DNA of 5,361 nt from Candidatus Galloscillospira excrementavium (GCA_018711785.1 DVHW01000078.1:1-5361), one strand, 5' to 3'; shown: positions 1-5,361, counted from the first letter of the stretch. Notes: generated by a model from the letters alone, not told the origin. Translations and numbers: made by a program.

Positions 1-960
1 CAGGCTCTTGCCGGTGCCGTAGGCCACGCAGGAGATGGCGTCGTCGGCCACGTGGGTCTCGATGCCGGTGTGGGACTCGATGAGCTTGTCAAAGCCCCAG
101 ACCAGGCTGCCGCCGCCGGTCATGACGATGCCGTTGGTGGAGATGTCGGCCACCAGCTCGGGGGGCGTGCGCTCCAGCACGCCGTGGATGGCCTCCAGGA
201 TGCGGGTGGAGACCTCCTCAAAGGCCTCGATCATCTCGCTGGAGGTGACGGTGAACACCCGGGGCAGGCCGGTCATCAGGCAGCGGCCCTTGATCTCGAT
301 GGACTGCTCCTCCGGGCGGGGGAAGACGCAGCCGATCTGCATTTTCAGCTCCTCGGCAGTACGTTCGCCGATGAGCACGTTGTGCTTGCGGCGTATGTAC
401 TTGACGATGGCCTCATCGAACTGGTCGCCGGCGATCTTGATGGAGGTGGACTCCACCACGCCGGAGAGGGAAATGACGGCGATGTCGGTGGTGCCGCCGC
501 CGATGTCCACGATCATGTGCCCGTCGGGCTTGGAGATGTCGATGCCCGCGCCGATGGCGGCGGCCACCGGCTCCTCGATGAGGTAGACCCGCCGGGCGCC
601 GGCCTGGATGCCCGCGTCGATGACGGCGCGCTCCTCCACCTCGGTGATGCCGGAGGGCACGCAGATGACCACCCGGGGCTTGAACAGCCGGAAGGAGGTG
701 ACCTTGCGGATGAACTCCTTGAGCATGCGCTCGGTCATGTCGTAGTCGGAGATGACCCCCTCCCGCAGGGGGCGGATGGCCACGATGTTGCCGGGGGTGC
801 GGCCCAGCATGGCCTGGGCCTCGGCCCCCACCTTCAGGAGCTTGCCCGTATTTTTATCAATGGCCACCACGGAGGGCTCCCTCAGCACCACGCCGCGGCC
901 CTTCACATAGACCAGAATCGAAGCGGTACCCAGGTCGATACCGATGTCTTTGCTGAACAT
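1..960 (-). CDS. mreB: Rod-shape-determining actin homologue MreB/Mbl (C-terminus cut by window edge)
   Basis: Bacterial actin that polymerises under the cytoplasmic membrane and positions the peptidoglycan elongation machinery. The 320 visible residues carry the actin-fold ATPase motifs: phosphate-1 DLGTAS (9-14), the block LGRTPGNIVAIRP (52-64), LIEEPVAAAIGAG (127-139), phosphate-2 DIGGGTTD (152-159), IGERTAEELK (197-206), RTPPEL (264-269) and the adenosine loop TGGGS (281-285). It resembles B. subtilis Mbl (MFARDIGIDLG start, IGERTAE) more than B. subtilis MreB, so 'mbl' is a possible name. Family members are about 330-345 residues, so only some 10-25 C-terminal residues lie outside the window. 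The start at 960 is preceded by GAGGTG (966-971) at 5-bp spacing, about 62 nt downstream of a near-consensus promoter. An in-frame ATG at 1014 would add 18 residues (see findings). The phrase GGGSLVWGF (282-290) differs slightly from the usual GGGALLxGL. Confidence 0.96.
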   Translation of the reverse strand, partial: MFSKDIGIDLGTASILVYVKGRGVVLREPSVVAIDKNTGKLLKVGAEAQAMLGRTPGNIVAIRPLREGVISDYDMTERMLKEFIRKVTSFRLFKPRVVICVPSGITEVEERAVIDAGIQAGARRVYLIEEPVAAAIGAGIDISKPDGHMIVDIGGGTTDIAVISLSGVVESTSIKIAGDQFDEAIVKYIRRKHNVLIGERTAEELKMQIGCVFPRPEEQSIEIKGRCLMTGLPRVFTVTSSEMIEAFEEVSTRILEAIHGVLERTPPELVADISTNGIVMTGGGSLVWGFDKLIESHTGIETHVADDAISCVAYGTGKSL

Positions 961-991
961 ACCTACACCTCGAAATCTTTTTAACTTCTCT

Positions 992-1021
992 TTTAAGTTT
1001 GCCCAGAATCCCATACTTAAA
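992..1021 (-). promoter_or_regulatory. Stem-loop at the 5' end of the mreB leader
   Basis: The 7-bp perfect inverted repeat TTTAAGT (992-998) and ACTTAAA (1015-1021) has a 16-nt loop. Its 5' arm begins within a base or two of the predicted transcript start. A second, smaller repeat (983-987 with 995-999) shares bases with it, so the two folds exclude each other. The stem is AU-rich and weak; a role in mRNA 5'-end stability or start selection is inference only. Confidence 0.35.
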
Positions 1022-1029
1022 TCCCCTAT

Positions 1030-1058
1030 ATTATAGCGGCCGCCCGCCTCTATTTCAA
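1030..1058 (-). promoter_or_regulatory. Sigma-A-type promoter for mreB
   Basis: On the minus strand, TTGAAA (1053-1058) is the -35 box and a perfect TATAAT (1030-1035) the -10 box, with an exact 17-bp spacer. This is the best promoter match in the window. Transcription should begin near 1022-1024, giving a leader of about 62 nt before the ATG at 960. It lies between the comF stop (1120) and mreB, so mreB can be transcribed independently of the upstream genes. I see no convincing terminator between comF and this promoter, so read-through from comF is also possible. Confidence 0.85.
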
Positions 1059-1119
1059 CGCTATTTTGTGAATTGACGCACTTTGTAACCTTTTTCGCCG
1101 GCGGATGGGCCCCTATGTA

Positions 1120-1773
1120 CTATCTCGCCCGGGCCAGGGAGGCGCAGACCACCTCCCGCGCCCCGGCGGTGCGCAGGGTCCGGGCGCACTCGGAGAGGGT
1201 GGAGCCGGTGGTCACCACGTCGTCGATGAGCAGCACCCGCTTCCCCGCCACCAGCTCGGGCTCCACGCACTGGTAGGCCCCCAGCACGTTGGCCCGGCGG
1301 GACTCGTCCCCCTCCAGGCCGGACTGGGCGGCGGTGTGCCGGGCCTTGCGCAGGGTCTCCACCGCCACGTCCCCCAGCTCGGCGGCCGCCGCCTGGGCCA
1401 GGAGGAAGGCCTGGTCATATCCCCGCTCTCGCCGGCGCTCCGGCGAGAGGGGCGCCCAGGTGATCAGGTCGTACCGCCCGGCCAGGTGGTCCTTGACGCA
1501 CCGGGCCACCAGGGTCCCGTAGAGCCCGGCGTAGGAGCTGAGGCCCTTGAACTTGTACCGGCGGATGGATTCCCGCACCTGGTCCTGGTAGCGAAGGGGC
1601 GAGACACACAGGGAGAAAAACTCCCCCGTCTGCTCGGCCTCCTCCCCCTCCAGCCAGGGCAGCTCCCGCCGGCAGGCGGAGCACATGCCCCGCTCCCGGC
1701 CGGGGAGCACCTTCCCGCAGAAGGCGCACCGGGGCGGGAAGAGGAGGTCCAGCAGGGCCTGGACGGCCCTCAT
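1120..1773 (-). CDS. comF: ComF family protein (phosphoribosyltransferase-like)
   Basis: ComF/ComFC-type protein of 217 residues, a normal length for the family. It has an N-terminal zinc-finger-like pair CAFC (C16, C19) and CSAC (C31, C34), then a type I phosphoribosyltransferase domain. Family hallmarks are KFKGL (74-78), the segment RERGYDQA (115-122) and the PRPP-binding loop LIDDVVTTGST (182-192). In naturally competent bacteria ComFC works in the cytoplasm with ComFA during uptake of single-stranded DNA; many non-competent species keep the gene and its enzymatic substrate is unsettled. No ComFA is present here. The nearest upstream helicase is RecD2. The ATG overlaps the stop of the preceding ribbon-helix-helix gene (ATGA), and its ribosome binding site GGAGGA (1780-1785, 6-bp spacing) lies within the last codons of that gene, indicating translational coupling. 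Confidence 0.93.
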   Translation of the reverse strand: MRAVQALLDLLFPPRCAFCGKVLPGRERGMCSACRRELPWLEGEEAEQTGEFFSLCVSPLRYQDQVRESIRRYKFKGLSSYAGLYGTLVARCVKDHLAGRYDLITWAPLSPERRRERGYDQAFLLAQAAAAELGDVAVETLRKARHTAAQSGLEGDESRRANVLGAYQCVEPELVAGKRVLLIDDVVTTGSTLSECARTLRTAGAREVVCASLARAR

Positions 1774-1943
1774 TTCAGGTCCTCCGGGGTGATGGGCCCG
1801 TGCTCCTTCTCAAACTCCCGGATGCAGGTGTTGATGAGATAGAGGATCTGGCCGCTCATGGAGCGGCCCTCGTAGGCCGCGATATACTGGAGCTTGTCGT
1901 GGATGACCTTGTCCGTGCGGATGCTGAGATGATTCTTTTCCAT
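1770..1943 (-). CDS. Arc-type ribbon-helix-helix DNA-binding protein, 57 residues
   Basis: A small basic protein with the classic ribbon-helix-helix order: beta strand HLSIRT (5-10), helix A VIHDKLQYIAAYEG (13-26), the turn GRSMSGQ (26-32) and helix B ILYLINTCIREFEKEHG (33-49). The turn and helix B match phage P22 Arc (NGRSVNSEIYQRV..). Such proteins are dimeric repressors whose paired strands insert into the major groove, often at their own promoters. The start ATG at 1943 has an AAAGGGG site (1953-1959) at 9-bp spacing. The stop overlaps the comF start by four bases. An 89-bp AT-rich, repeat-containing gap separates it from recD2 and may hold its promoter and operator. Its target is unknown; autoregulation with comF, and possibly mreB, is inference. 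Confidence 0.87.
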   Translation of the reverse strand: MEKNHLSIRTDKVIHDKLQYIAAYEGRSMSGQILYLINTCIREFEKEHGPITPEDLK

Positions 1944-1969
1944 ATGCCCTGTCCCCTTTCGGTAGACAA

Positions 1970-1999
1970 AGCATATCTTTTGCGTAAATTTTTAGTTAA
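1970..1999 (-). promoter_or_regulatory. Possible promoter for the ribbon-helix-helix/comF pair
   Basis: On the minus strand, TTAACT (1994-1999) and TATGCT (1970-1975) form a 4/6 plus 4/6 match to the sigma-A consensus with an 18-bp spacer. They lie in the only AT-rich gap between recD2 and the small regulator. The match is weak by itself. Support comes from position and from the adjacent repeats. The downstream pair may instead be read only as an extension of the recD2 transcript. Confidence 0.4.
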
Positions 2000-2030
2000 T
2001 TCTTACGGCAAGGTTACGGCTTAAAATTTA
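1985..2030 (-). repeat. Nested inverted and direct repeats, operator-like
   Basis: An 8-bp perfect inverted repeat, TAAATTTT (1985-1992) and AAAATTTA (2023-2030), encloses two direct copies of TTACGGC (2003-2009 and 2014-2020), whose starts are 11 bp apart, about one helical turn. Ribbon-helix-helix dimers commonly bind short repeats in this phase. The repeats overlap or flank the candidate -35 box in front of the ribbon-helix-helix gene. The inverted repeat could also form a weak hairpin after recD2, but it lacks a GC-rich stem and U-tract, so I do not call it a terminator. Confidence 0.4.
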
Positions 2031-2032
2031 TC

Positions 2033-4249
2033 CTATTTTTCACTGTTTGTCAACCTCGCCCGCAGGCCGGAGTAGCGCCGCTGCTGGCGGTTGTTGGCCA
2101 CCATCTGGGCCACCTTGCCCTCGTCCCCCACCACGATGAACAGCTCCTTGGCCCGGGTGATGGCGGTGTAGAGCACCCCCCGGGTGAGGAGCATGGGGGC
2201 GCCGTCCATGGCGGCCAGGATGACCGCCCGGTACTCGCTGCCCTGGGCCTTGTGGACGGTCACCGCGTAGGCCGGCTCCAGCTCCCCCAGAAGGTCGGGG
2301 GTGTACTCCACCAGCTTTCCGTCAAAGTCCACGGTGACGGTGCCGTCCCGGGGGTCCACCGCCTCGATGCGGCCGATGTCCCCGTTGAACATCCCCATGC
2401 CGGAGTCGGTCCCCCCCTTCTCCCGCCAGAGGATGTCGTAGTTGTTCCGCACCTGCATCACCCGGTCCCCGGCGCGGAAGATGTACTCCCCGAAGCGGCG
2501 CTCCCCCTTGCCCTCGGCGGCGGGGTTCACCGCCTCCTGGATGGCCCGGTTGAGGGAGAGGGTGCCGGTGGTGTACCTCCGGGTGGGGGAGAGGACCTGA
2601 ATCTCGCCGGAGGGGATGCCCATGTTCCTGGGCAGGCGGCTGGCTACCAGCTCCACGATGGTCTCGGCGGTGCGCAGGCTGTCCCGCCGACGGAGGAAGA
2701 AGAAGTCGGCGCTGTGGTTGCCCAGGTCGGGCAGCTCCCCCCGGTTGACGGCGTGGGCGTTCATGACGATGGCGCTCTCGGCGGCCTGGCGGAAAATCTC
2801 GGTGAGGCGCACCGTGGGGATGCGGCCGCTGCGCAATAGGTCCCCCAGCACGTTGCCCGGCCCCACCGAGGGCAGCTGGTCCGGGTCCCCCACCAGCACC
2901 AGCCGGCACTCCCCCCGCAGGGCGGAGAGCAGGGCGCGCAGCAATGGCACGTCCACCATGGAGGTCTCGTCCACAATTACGGCGTCGGCCTTCAACGGGT
3001 CTGACTCGTCGTGGGCAAAGGTCAGCCTGCCGCTGGGCCCGTCGAACTGGGGCTCCAGCAGGCGGTGGATGGTGTAGGCCTCGGTGCCGCACAGCTCCCC
3101 CAGCCGCTTGGCCGCCCGGCCGGTGGGGGCGGCCAGGGCGGTCTCCAGGCCCATGGCGTCGAACAGGGCCAGCACCCCCCGCAGGGAGGTGGTCTTGCCG
3201 GTGCCCGGCCCGCCGGTGAGGAGCATCACCTGGCTCGCCGCGGCCAGGCGCACCGCCTGGAGCTGCTGGGGCGCGTAGGTGATGCCCTGCTCCCGCTGGA
3301 TGCGCCGGAGGATGTCCTCCATGTCCGGCGGGGGGAGCAGGGGCTCCCCCGTCATCTCAATGAGGCGCTGGGCGGAATAGCACTCGGCCTCGTAGAGGTC
3401 GAAGAGGTACACCGCCTCCTCCCCCGCCGTGGTCTCCTGGATGACCTCTCCCCGCTCGATGAGGGTGTCCAGCCCATCGGCCAGGGCCTCCCCCTCCACC
3501 CCCAGCAGCTGTTCGGTGGCGGCGAGGAGCTTGCGCCGGGGCAGGAAGGTGTGGCCGTTATTCAGGTTGTGGGACAGCTCGAAGAGGAGCCCCGCCTCCA
3601 GCCGCTGGGGGGCCTCCCCGTCCAGCCCCAGGTCCAGGGCCAGCTGGTCGGCGGCGGCGAAGTCCACCCCCAGCTCCTCGTCCACCAGCAGGTAGGGGTT
3701 CGCCCGCAGGGCGGAGAGGGCCCGGTCGCCGAATTTGCGGTAGACGGGCATGGCCAGCTGGAGGGGCAGGCCGTGTCCGGCCAGAAAGTCCAAAAGGCCC
3801 CGCATCCCCATCTGGGAGCGGAAGCTCTCCCCCATGGCCAGGGCCTTCTTGCGGGTGATGCCCTGGATGACGGTGAGCCGCTCGGGCTGCTCCTCCAGCA
3901 CCCGCAGGGCGTCGGCGCCGAACTGCTCCACCATCCTCCGGGCGGTGGCCGCCCCGATGCCCCGGATGACCCCGGAGGCGAGGTAGTCGAACACCGCCTT
4001 CTCCCCCGCGGGCATCCGCCGCTCCACGGTCTCGGCCTTGAACTGCTCCCCGTAGGAGGCGTGGCGGGTCCAGCTGCCCGCCACCGCCAGGCCCTCCCCC
4101 GGGGCCGCGCCGGGCATACAGCCCACCACGGTGACCAGCCGGCCCTCCCCGATGGCAAGGCGCAGGACGGTATAGCCGTTCTCCTGGTTCTGATAGACCA
4201 CGGTGTCCACCGTGCCCTCCAGACAGCTCAGTTCCTCCGCACCGTCCAC
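2033..4249 (-). CDS. recD2: ATP-dependent RecD2-type DNA helicase
   Basis: Superfamily 1B 5'-3' DNA helicase of the RecD2/YrrC type, active without RecB and RecC, with roles in DNA repair and replication-fork maintenance. At 738 residues it falls between the D. radiodurans (about 715) and B. subtilis (about 800) proteins. In order: an N-terminal OB-like segment (about 8-80), helix-hairpin-helix region with VIRGIGAATARRM (94-106) and VIQGITRKKA (127-136), Walker A GGPGTGKTT (346-354), DEAD-like VDETSMVD (426-433), motif III VGDPDQLPSVGPG (453-465), EIFRQ (484-488), an SH3-like insert near 590-650, motif V VTVHKAQGSE (663-672) and motif VI LYTAITRAKE (693-702). All catalytic motifs are intact. 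The start is GTG at 4249; an in-frame TGA at 4262-4264 excludes anything further upstream. The ribosome binding site GAGGA overlaps the stop of the preceding gene, suggesting coupling. Confidence 0.96.
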   Translation of the reverse strand: MDGAEELSCLEGTVDTVVYQNQENGYTVLRLAIGEGRLVTVVGCMPGAAPGEGLAVAGSWTRHASYGEQFKAETVERRMPAGEKAVFDYLASGVIRGIGAATARRMVEQFGADALRVLEEQPERLTVIQGITRKKALAMGESFRSQMGMRGLLDFLAGHGLPLQLAMPVYRKFGDRALSALRANPYLLVDEELGVDFAAADQLALDLGLDGEAPQRLEAGLLFELSHNLNNGHTFLPRRKLLAATEQLLGVEGEALADGLDTLIERGEVIQETTAGEEAVYLFDLYEAECYSAQRLIEMTGEPLLPPPDMEDILRRIQREQGITYAPQQLQAVRLAAASQVMLLTGGPGTGKTTSLRGVLALFDAMGLETALAAPTGRAAKRLGELCGTEAYTIHRLLEPQFDGPSGRLTFAHDESDPLKADAVIVDETSMVDVPLLRALLSALRGECRLVLVGDPDQLPSVGPGNVLGDLLRSGRIPTVRLTEIFRQAAESAIVMNAHAVNRGELPDLGNHSADFFFLRRRDSLRTAETIVELVASRLPRNMGIPSGEIQVLSPTRRYTTGTLSLNRAIQEAVNPAAEGKGERRFGEYIFRAGDRVMQVRNNYDILWREKGGTDSGMGMFNGDIGRIEAVDPRDGTVTVDFDGKLVEYTPDLLGELEPAYAVTVHKAQGSEYRAVILAAMDGAPMLLTRGVLYTAITRAKELFIVVGDEGKVAQMVANNRQQRRYSGLRARLTNSEK

Positions 4250-4261
4250 CCCATCACTTCC

Positions 4262-4624
4262 TCACCTTGGTTCCCCCGCTCCGGGGGACAGATTCCGCTC
4301 CAGCAGCTCGCCCAGCCCCTCCGCCCGGCAGAAGAGCAGCCCCGGCTCCCGCCGCTGGAGCAGCAGGGCCAGGATGCGGCCCTGGTCGCTGAGGCCATAG
4401 TCGGCGATGACCACCGTGAACCGGGCCAGGTCGCCGCCCCGGAGCCACAGCAGGCCCTGGATATCGTGCTCCAGGGTCTCGGCGTCCCCCGCGGCGGGGA
4501 CCACGGCGAACACCCGGCCCTCCGCCCCCACCGGGGCCACCAGCTTCCCAAACAGCAGCCAGCCCAGGCCCAGCAGTCCGGCCACGATGAGCAGCGCCGC
4601 CAACACCTGTAAAAAGAGCTCCAT
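4262..4624 (-). CDS. Uncharacterised membrane-anchored protein, 120 residues
   Basis: Not a family I can name. Residues 3-27 form one hydrophobic helix (FLQVLAALLIVAGLLGLGWLLFG) without a clear signal-peptidase site, so the rest is probably a membrane-anchored soluble domain. Residues 37-100 alternate predicted strand and helix: RVFAVVPAAGDAETLEHDI, then TVVIADYGLSDQGRILALL. This pattern resembles the opening half of family 2 glycosyltransferases (a 'vPaxxeaexL' strand-helix followed by 'vvDdgSxD'), but there is no DxD motif or acceptor half, so catalysis is unlikely. The start is well supported by GGAGGTGA (4631-4638) at 6-bp spacing. The stop lies 12 bp before recD2 and forms part of its ribosome binding site, so the two are probably co-translated. 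Coding-strand composition matches the neighbouring genes. Confidence 0.82.
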   Translation of the reverse strand: MELFLQVLAALLIVAGLLGLGWLLFGKLVAPVGAEGRVFAVVPAAGDAETLEHDIQGLLWLRGGDLARFTVVIADYGLSDQGRILALLLQRREPGLLFCRAEGLGELLERNLSPGAGEPR

Positions 4625-4725
4625 ACCGGCTCACCTCCGCGCCAGTCTATGCCCGGGCGGAGGTGTCTGTGCGGCATTTGGGCCCCGGCGGGGGTGATTC
4701 GCCCCGTTCTGCCCCGTTTCCCCCT
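4625..4725. other. 101-bp intergenic region with GC-rich short repeats
   Basis: Between the COG2426 gene and the 120-residue gene. It holds two direct copies of GCCCCGTT (4701-4708 and 4711-4718, 10 bp apart) and a short possible stem, CGGGG (4689-4693) with CCCCG (4702-4706). No U-tract follows on the minus strand, so I do not call a terminator. No promoter-like hexamers are evident either, which favours read-through from the upstream gene. The strong ribosome binding site of the next gene occupies 4631-4638. Confidence 0.5.
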
Positions 4726-5217
4726 TTAGATGGGCAGAAAGGCGAACACGCCGGTGCTCACCAGAGTCACCACGATGCCCGCGATGATGACCCCCAGGAA
4801 GATGGAGGGCAGGGCCTTGCGCAGGGGCATGTCCAGGAAGGCGGCCACCAGGGCGCCGGTCCAGGCGCCGGTCCCGGGCAGGGGGATGGCCACGAAGATG
4901 CACAGGCCCAGATACTTGTACTTGGTCACGGTAGCCCCCTTCAGGTGGGCCTTTGCCTCCAGCTTGTCCACCAGCCGGTTGAGCCGGGGCATGTGGCGGC
5001 GCATCCAGTGAAAGATGCGGCGGATATAGACCACGATAAAGGGCACGGGGATCATATTGCCGATGATGCTGGCAAAAAAGGCGGCCACGGGCTCGAGGCC
5101 CTGGGCCATGCCGAAGGGAATCCCTCCCCGCAGTTCGATCACCGGCACCATGGAGACCAGCATGGTAAAAAGGAATTCCCCGGCAGGGGTCTCGGTCAGC
5201 CACTGAAATAGATCCAA
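4726..5217 (-). CDS. Small integral membrane protein, COG2426 / 'small multidrug export' family
   Basis: A polytopic membrane protein of 163 residues from the chosen start, typical for this family (Pfam sm_multidrug_ex). Hydrophobic stretches lie at about 15-27, 42-66, 102-128 and 138-161. Family signatures are PVIELRGGIPFG (25-36), NMIPVPFIVVY (54-64) and AIPLPGTGAWTGALVAAFLDM (110-130), with a basic amphipathic loop in between (66-92). The G/P-rich re-entrant-like motifs recall DedA-type transport proteins. Despite the family name, the transported substrate is not established. I place the start at TTG 5217 because AGGTGA (5223-5228) sits 5 bp upstream. GTG at 5224-5226 is the alternative, with poorer spacing. 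The frame stays open to a TTG at 5334, but that would translate through the promoter and leader hairpins and add a non-conserved Pro/Ala/Arg-rich tail. Confidence 0.87.
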   Translation of the reverse strand: MDLFQWLTETPAGEFLFTMLVSMVPVIELRGGIPFGMAQGLEPVAAFFASIIGNMIPVPFIVVYIRRIFHWMRRHMPRLNRLVDKLEAKAHLKGATVTKYKYLGLCIFVAIPLPGTGAWTGALVAAFLDMPLRKALPSIFLGVIIAGIVVTLVSTGVFAFLPI

Positions 5218-5246
5218 ATGATTCACCTGTCCTTGTTTTGATGGTT

Positions 5247-5287
5247 CCGGCGCGCTCCGCGCCGGCCGTCCCGGCCGCGGGGCGGCC
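5247..5287 (-). promoter_or_regulatory. GC-rich leader with three overlapping hairpins
   Basis: Three perfect inverted repeats, each with a 3-nt loop, lie between the predicted transcript start and the ribosome binding site. They are GGCCGC/GCGGCC (5273-5278 with 5282-5287), GGCCG/CGGCC (5264-5268 with 5272-5276) and CCGGCGCG/CGCGCCGG (5247-5254 with 5258-5265). The middle one shares bases with both others, so it cannot form alongside them. No U-tract follows the last stem, so it is not an intrinsic terminator. A regulatory role is inference; short GC palindromes also arise readily in GC-rich DNA. Confidence 0.4.
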
Positions 5288-5305
5288 AAAGACTCGGCAG
5301 AGTTT

Positions 5306-5334
5306 ATTTTACCATCTTCCGCAGGGGGGAGCAA
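5306..5334 (-). promoter_or_regulatory. Promoter for the COG2426 membrane protein gene
   Basis: On the minus strand, TTGCTC (5329-5334; 3/6 match) and TAAAAT (5306-5311; 5/6 match) are spaced by exactly 17 bp. Transcription would start near 5299, leaving a leader of about 80 nt. No coding sequence is seen from here to the window edge. The downstream genes to recD2 have no obvious promoter of their own, so this may drive the first three genes. Confidence 0.6.
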
Positions 5335-5361
5335 TAAACTTTTTCTAAAGATTTCCCGGGC

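Noticed and set aside
52..984. Long plus-strand open frame of 310 codons opposite mreB
   Set aside because: It is the antisense shadow of a GC-rich conserved gene. The product is Gly/Asp/His-rich with no family motif, while the opposite strand gives a clear MreB.
1061..1119. Possible terminator after comF (palindromes GGGCCC and CGCCGGCG)
   Set aside because: The palindromes are short and have no stem-loop followed by a U-tract on the minus strand.
3011..4612. Plus-strand open frame of 533 codons opposite recD2 and the 120-residue gene
   Set aside because: Its translation is low-complexity Gly/Gln/Pro/His. It spans two minus-strand genes with excellent evidence and results from GC-rich third codon positions.
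4228..4677. Minus-strand open frame of 149 codons overlapping the 120-residue gene
   Set aside because: It is another frame of the same region, rich in Trp/Cys/Ser/Arg as in shadow translations. The frame with GGAGGTGA and a sensible hydrophobic helix is preferred.
4689..4706. Possible terminator after the COG2426 gene
   Set aside because: It has only a 5-bp stem with an 8-nt loop, and the following sequence has no run of U.
4631..5203. Minus-strand open frame of 190 codons overlapping the COG2426 gene
   Set aside because: It is an out-of-frame Arg/Pro/Gly/His-rich translation with no membrane segments, whereas the correct frame shows the family signatures.
1..5361. Mobile element, CRISPR array, tRNA or rRNA
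   Set aside because: There are no transposase or integrase motifs, no regularly spaced repeats with spacers, and no cloverleaf-like or rRNA-like sequence. Coding composition is uniform across the genes.

Overview
The window comes from a GC-rich, gut-type Firmicute, most likely a clostridial relative in the Oscillospiraceae (Flavonifractor/Intestinimonas-like). I infer this from strong GC bias at third codon positions, GGAGG-type ribosome binding sites, sigma-A-like promoters, and Firmicute-type protein versions: an Mbl-like MreB, RecD2, and a ComF protein without a ComFA partner. The assignment is by resemblance only. All six genes lie on the minus strand, so transcription runs from high to low coordinates.

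Layout in the direction of transcription. (1) 5361-5218: a promoter (TTGCTC-17-TAAAAT) and a GC-rich leader with three overlapping short hairpins. (2) 5217-4726: a small integral membrane protein of the COG2426 / 'small multidrug export' family, probably starting at TTG. (3) 4624-4262: an uncharacterised 120-residue protein with one N-terminal membrane helix and a short domain that resembles the first half of a GT-A glycosyltransferase fold. (4) 4249-2033: recD2, a complete SF1B helicase starting at GTG, 12 bp after the previous stop. (5) An 89-bp AT-rich gap with nested repeats, then a 57-residue Arc-type ribbon-helix-helix protein (1943-1770). (6) 1773-1120: a ComF-family phosphoribosyltransferase-like protein that overlaps the ribbon-helix-helix gene by ATGA. 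(7) A 159-bp gap with a near-consensus promoter (TTGAAA-17-TATAAT), followed by mreB/mbl (960 to beyond position 1), which lacks only its C-terminal end.

Functionally, RecD2 and ComF belong to DNA processing and natural-transformation-type functions, MreB organises cell-wall synthesis, and the ribbon-helix-helix protein is a likely local regulator. There is no sign of a mobile element, CRISPR array, RNA gene or phage. The window looks like ordinary chromosomal core sequence. Its most notable points are the small regulator coupled to comF, the repeat-rich region in front of it, a possible second MreB start that adds an amphipathic helix, the unknown membrane protein coupled to recD2, and the structured leader at the right edge. 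I did not find a convincing undescribed multi-gene system.
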